Source: an uncultured Ruminococcus sp. (GTDB lineage: Bacteria; Bacillota; Clostridia; Oscillospirales; Ruminococcaceae). Taken from it: DNA of 5,832 bases. A program made the position numbers and the translations under genes. The stretch is from contig CAMNFW010000143.1 of NCBI GenBank assembly GCA_946537565.1, forward strand, positions 1-5,832, read 5' to 3'. Below the pieces are notes generated by a model. The model saw nothing but the letters and a program-made list of their open reading frames with translations, was not told the origin of the DNA and ran no database searches. Positions 5,832 through 5,832 of this stretch are shown here, one piece after another (positions within the stretch are counted from its first letter, which is position 1; each line of letters starts with the position of its first letter).

Positions 5832-5832
5832 T

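Overview
The window most resembles the chromosome of a low-to-moderate-GC, fibre-degrading member of the Clostridia, probably a Ruminococcus (R. flavefaciens or a close relative). The main evidence is a secreted GH44 glucanase that ends in a Ruminococcus-style dockerin, together with strong GGAGG ribosome-binding sites and Firmicute-type regulators. The genus is inferred from protein style only; no 16S or other marker gene is present.

Left part (1-2208): the end of an operon read left to right. It holds the C-terminal piece of an ABC-2-type exporter ATPase (start outside the window), its six-helix membrane permease, a small LytTR DNA-binding protein without a receiver domain, and a four-helix DUF3021-type membrane protein. 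The genes are tightly packed (gaps of 1, 2 and 6 bases) and end at a hairpin terminator (2167-2208). A LytTR protein next to a DUF3021 membrane protein and an ABC-2 exporter is a recurrent Firmicute arrangement. The membrane protein probably restrains the regulator, and the regulator probably controls the exporter.

Middle (2209-3384): a near-consensus extended -10 promoter (2223-2251), then a leader of about 110 nt containing a 10-bp palindrome and a hairpin just before the ribosome-binding site. It leads into a 298-residue regulator with an N-terminal Xre/Cro helix-turn-helix and a probable second, winged-helix DNA-binding domain. The 117-bp gap after this gene carries a long nested inverted repeat but no promoter or terminator that I can recognise.

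Right part (3385-5708): a 758-residue secreted enzyme with a signal peptide, a GH44 endoglucanase/xyloglucanase domain with both catalytic glutamates, a probable beta-sandwich carbohydrate-binding module, and a C-terminal dockerin. It ends at a strong, apparently bidirectional terminator. With no separate promoter visible, the regulator and the glucanase may be co-transcribed. At the right edge, the last 39 codons of an unidentified gene run on the minus strand towards the same terminator.

I do not see CRISPR arrays, mobile elements, tRNA or rRNA genes. No part of the window is convincingly a new system. The least explained elements are the nested inverted repeat before the glucanase gene, the structured leader of the regulator, and the regulator's own role.
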